DNA from: GCA-003244245 sp032230565
Lineage (GTDB): Bacteria; Actinomycetota; Actinomycetes; Mycobacteriales; Pseudonocardiaceae
Reading direction: 5' to 3'
Assembly: GCA_032230565.1 (NCBI GenBank)
Contig: JAVXWL010000239.1
Location: 1 to 6,008, forward strand
Length of the DNA: 6,008 nucleotides
Each line of letters opens with the position of its first letter. Position 1 is the first letter of the stretch. Shown in pieces: positions 5,155 to 6,008 of the stretch. Made by a program: the position numbers and the translations under genes. The notes under the pieces are model-generated. The model was not told where the DNA came from. It saw nothing but the letters and a program-made list of their open reading frames with translations, and made no database searches.

Positions 5155-5955
5155 TCATGATGCCTGGCGCATTACCATTTCGCCCAGCGAGATCGAGTAC
5201 TCCTTCGTCTGGTCGTCGTAACGGACGTTGTATGTTGTCGGGAAGTAGCCGTTACGCTGGTAGGCCTGGGGCTGCTTGATGTTCTCGTGAACGGTCTGCT
5301 TCGTCAGCATCCAGGCGCGCGTCATCATCGGTTCAATAAAAATGTACCTGCCGTCCCATGACCCGTTGATAACGGTCTGCTTGAAGTCGTACTTGCCCGG
5401 CTCGAACCCGTCTGTCCGGTCAAGCCAGTGCAGTCCCATGGCGGGCACCGTATTCTCGGCGGGTGTACCGGGAGGCATGACGTAATCCAACGGAATGTAT
5501 TCGGGACCAGGCAGATTCGCGGCTTGTGGGCTGCTAGGATTGATTTTTTCCACCGATGCCGGGTCGATCATATAAAAGTGCACGTCAAAGTGCGGTTTGC
5601 CGAATAGTTCCGCCGGCTCATGCCCGTGACTATTCCAATTGAGCATAACATGATCGAAGGCCGTCGCCGAGGCCTGAGCCGGCAACGCGAGTACCAACAT
5701 CCGGGGAGGGACGGCATCCTCCGCTGGAAGTCCGTTCAGTGATGCCGCCGACATTCGAATGCCAAGCTCGCTCGGCTTACCGGCATTGTCAACCGTTACG
5801 TAGGTTTTGGCCGTACCGTCTCCGATGCTCTGGGGCGGACCAAAAAAAGTACCGCTCTTGTTCGTTTGATCGTTACCGCAGCCGACGAGAAACGTGAGGG
5901 CCACACCGGCGGCTAGGATTGGCCCCACATATCGACGAATGTAGCGGGAATGCAT
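5155..5955 (-). CDS. Secreted lipoprotein with DUF5602/TTHB210-like domain
   Basis: The 266-residue product has a basic N terminus (MHSRYIRRY), a hydrophobic core (GPILAAGVALTF) and a lipobox LVGC (23-26). It should therefore be exported and lipid-anchored at Cys26 on the outer face of the membrane. The mature part matches, from family memory, the DUF5602/TTHB210-like domain: a His-rich block NWNSHGHEP (106-114), PHFDVHFYMIDP (121-132), PGPEYIPLDY (149-158), PGTPAENTVPAMGLHWLD (162-179) and GSWDGRYIFIEPMMT (198-212). The clustered histidines (H110, H112, H122, H126, H176) suggest metal or substrate binding, which is inference; no activity is established to my knowledge. Length is normal and the gene is intact. 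Its codons are visibly more AT-rich than those of its neighbours, suggesting later acquisition. The ATG is fixed by a strong ribosome binding site. Confidence 0.85.
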   Translation of the reverse strand: MHSRYIRRYVGPILAAGVALTFLVGCGNDQTNKSGTFFGPPQSIGDGTAKTYVTVDNAGKPSELGIRMSAASLNGLPAEDAVPPRMLVLALPAQASATAFDHVMLNWNSHGHEPAELFGKPHFDVHFYMIDPASVEKINPSSPQAANLPGPEYIPLDYVMPPGTPAENTVPAMGLHWLDRTDGFEPGKYDFKQTVINGSWDGRYIFIEPMMTRAWMLTKQTVHENIKQPQAYQRNGYFPTTYNVRYDDQTKEYSISLGEMVMRQAS

Positions 5956-5962
5956 AATGCAG

Positions 5963-5968
5963 CTCCTT
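5963..5968 (-). promoter_or_regulatory. Ribosome binding site of the lipoprotein
   Basis: Minus-strand AAGGAG lies 7 bases before the ATG at 5955-5953. It supports this start, which also gives a well-formed signal peptide. The remaining 40 bases of upstream sequence show no promoter I can defend. Confidence 0.75.
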
Positions 5969-6008
5969 CGAAATGTCTTATGAGCAATGGAGTAGTCCCC
6001 TGATCGCC

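Noticed and set aside
1..6008. CRISPR array, tRNA, rRNA, insertion sequence or att site
   Set aside because: No regularly spaced repeats, no tRNA-like cloverleaf ends, no transposase or integrase motifs and no terminal inverted repeats were seen.

Overview
The window is GC-rich, with strong G/C third-position bias in most genes and GGAGG-type ribosome binding sites. It carries families typical of filamentous actinobacteria: a DUF1906 glycoside-hydrolase-like protein, an FAD monooxygenase-like enzyme, a GNAT acetyltransferase and remnants of an M1 peptidase and a LuxR/AAA regulator. An actinomycete such as a Streptomyces, Micromonospora or Frankia relative fits best. Species cannot be read from the sequence. 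No tRNA, rRNA, CRISPR array, transposase or complete mobile element was seen.

Layout: (1) 42-1079, minus strand: DUF1906 protein with an extra C-terminal domain. (2) 1080-1394: an intergenic stretch holding a short C-terminal remnant of an M1-family aminopeptidase (1116-1280) and a hairpin. (3) 1395-2633, minus: an intact FAD-dependent oxidoreductase. (4) 2634-2877: the divergent upstream region with a pair of direct repeats. (5) 2878-3386, plus: an unrecognised 42-residue small ORF followed by an unrecognised 100-residue helical protein, the only convincing plus-strand genes. (6) 3615-4427, minus: a GNAT acetyltransferase whose frame continues upstream into a membrane-segment-like stretch with no standard start codon beyond 4475. 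(7) 4549-4926, minus: an open frame without a start codon that reads as a decayed piece of a large ATP-binding LuxR-type regulator. (8) 4927-5154: no gene. (9) 5155-5955, minus: a lipoprotein of the DUF5602/TTHB210-like family with conserved histidines, and a more AT-rich composition than its neighbours.

The genes do not form one obvious pathway. Two gene relics, generous intergenic gaps and a compositionally different lipoprotein suggest an accessory region that has gained and lost genes. The least explained parts are the small plus-strand ORF pair with an internal ribosome-binding site, the fused or dual-start architecture of the DUF1906 gene, and the lipoprotein. I see no clear evidence of a complete new multi-gene system; the plus-strand pair opposite the flavoenzyme is the best candidate for something undescribed.
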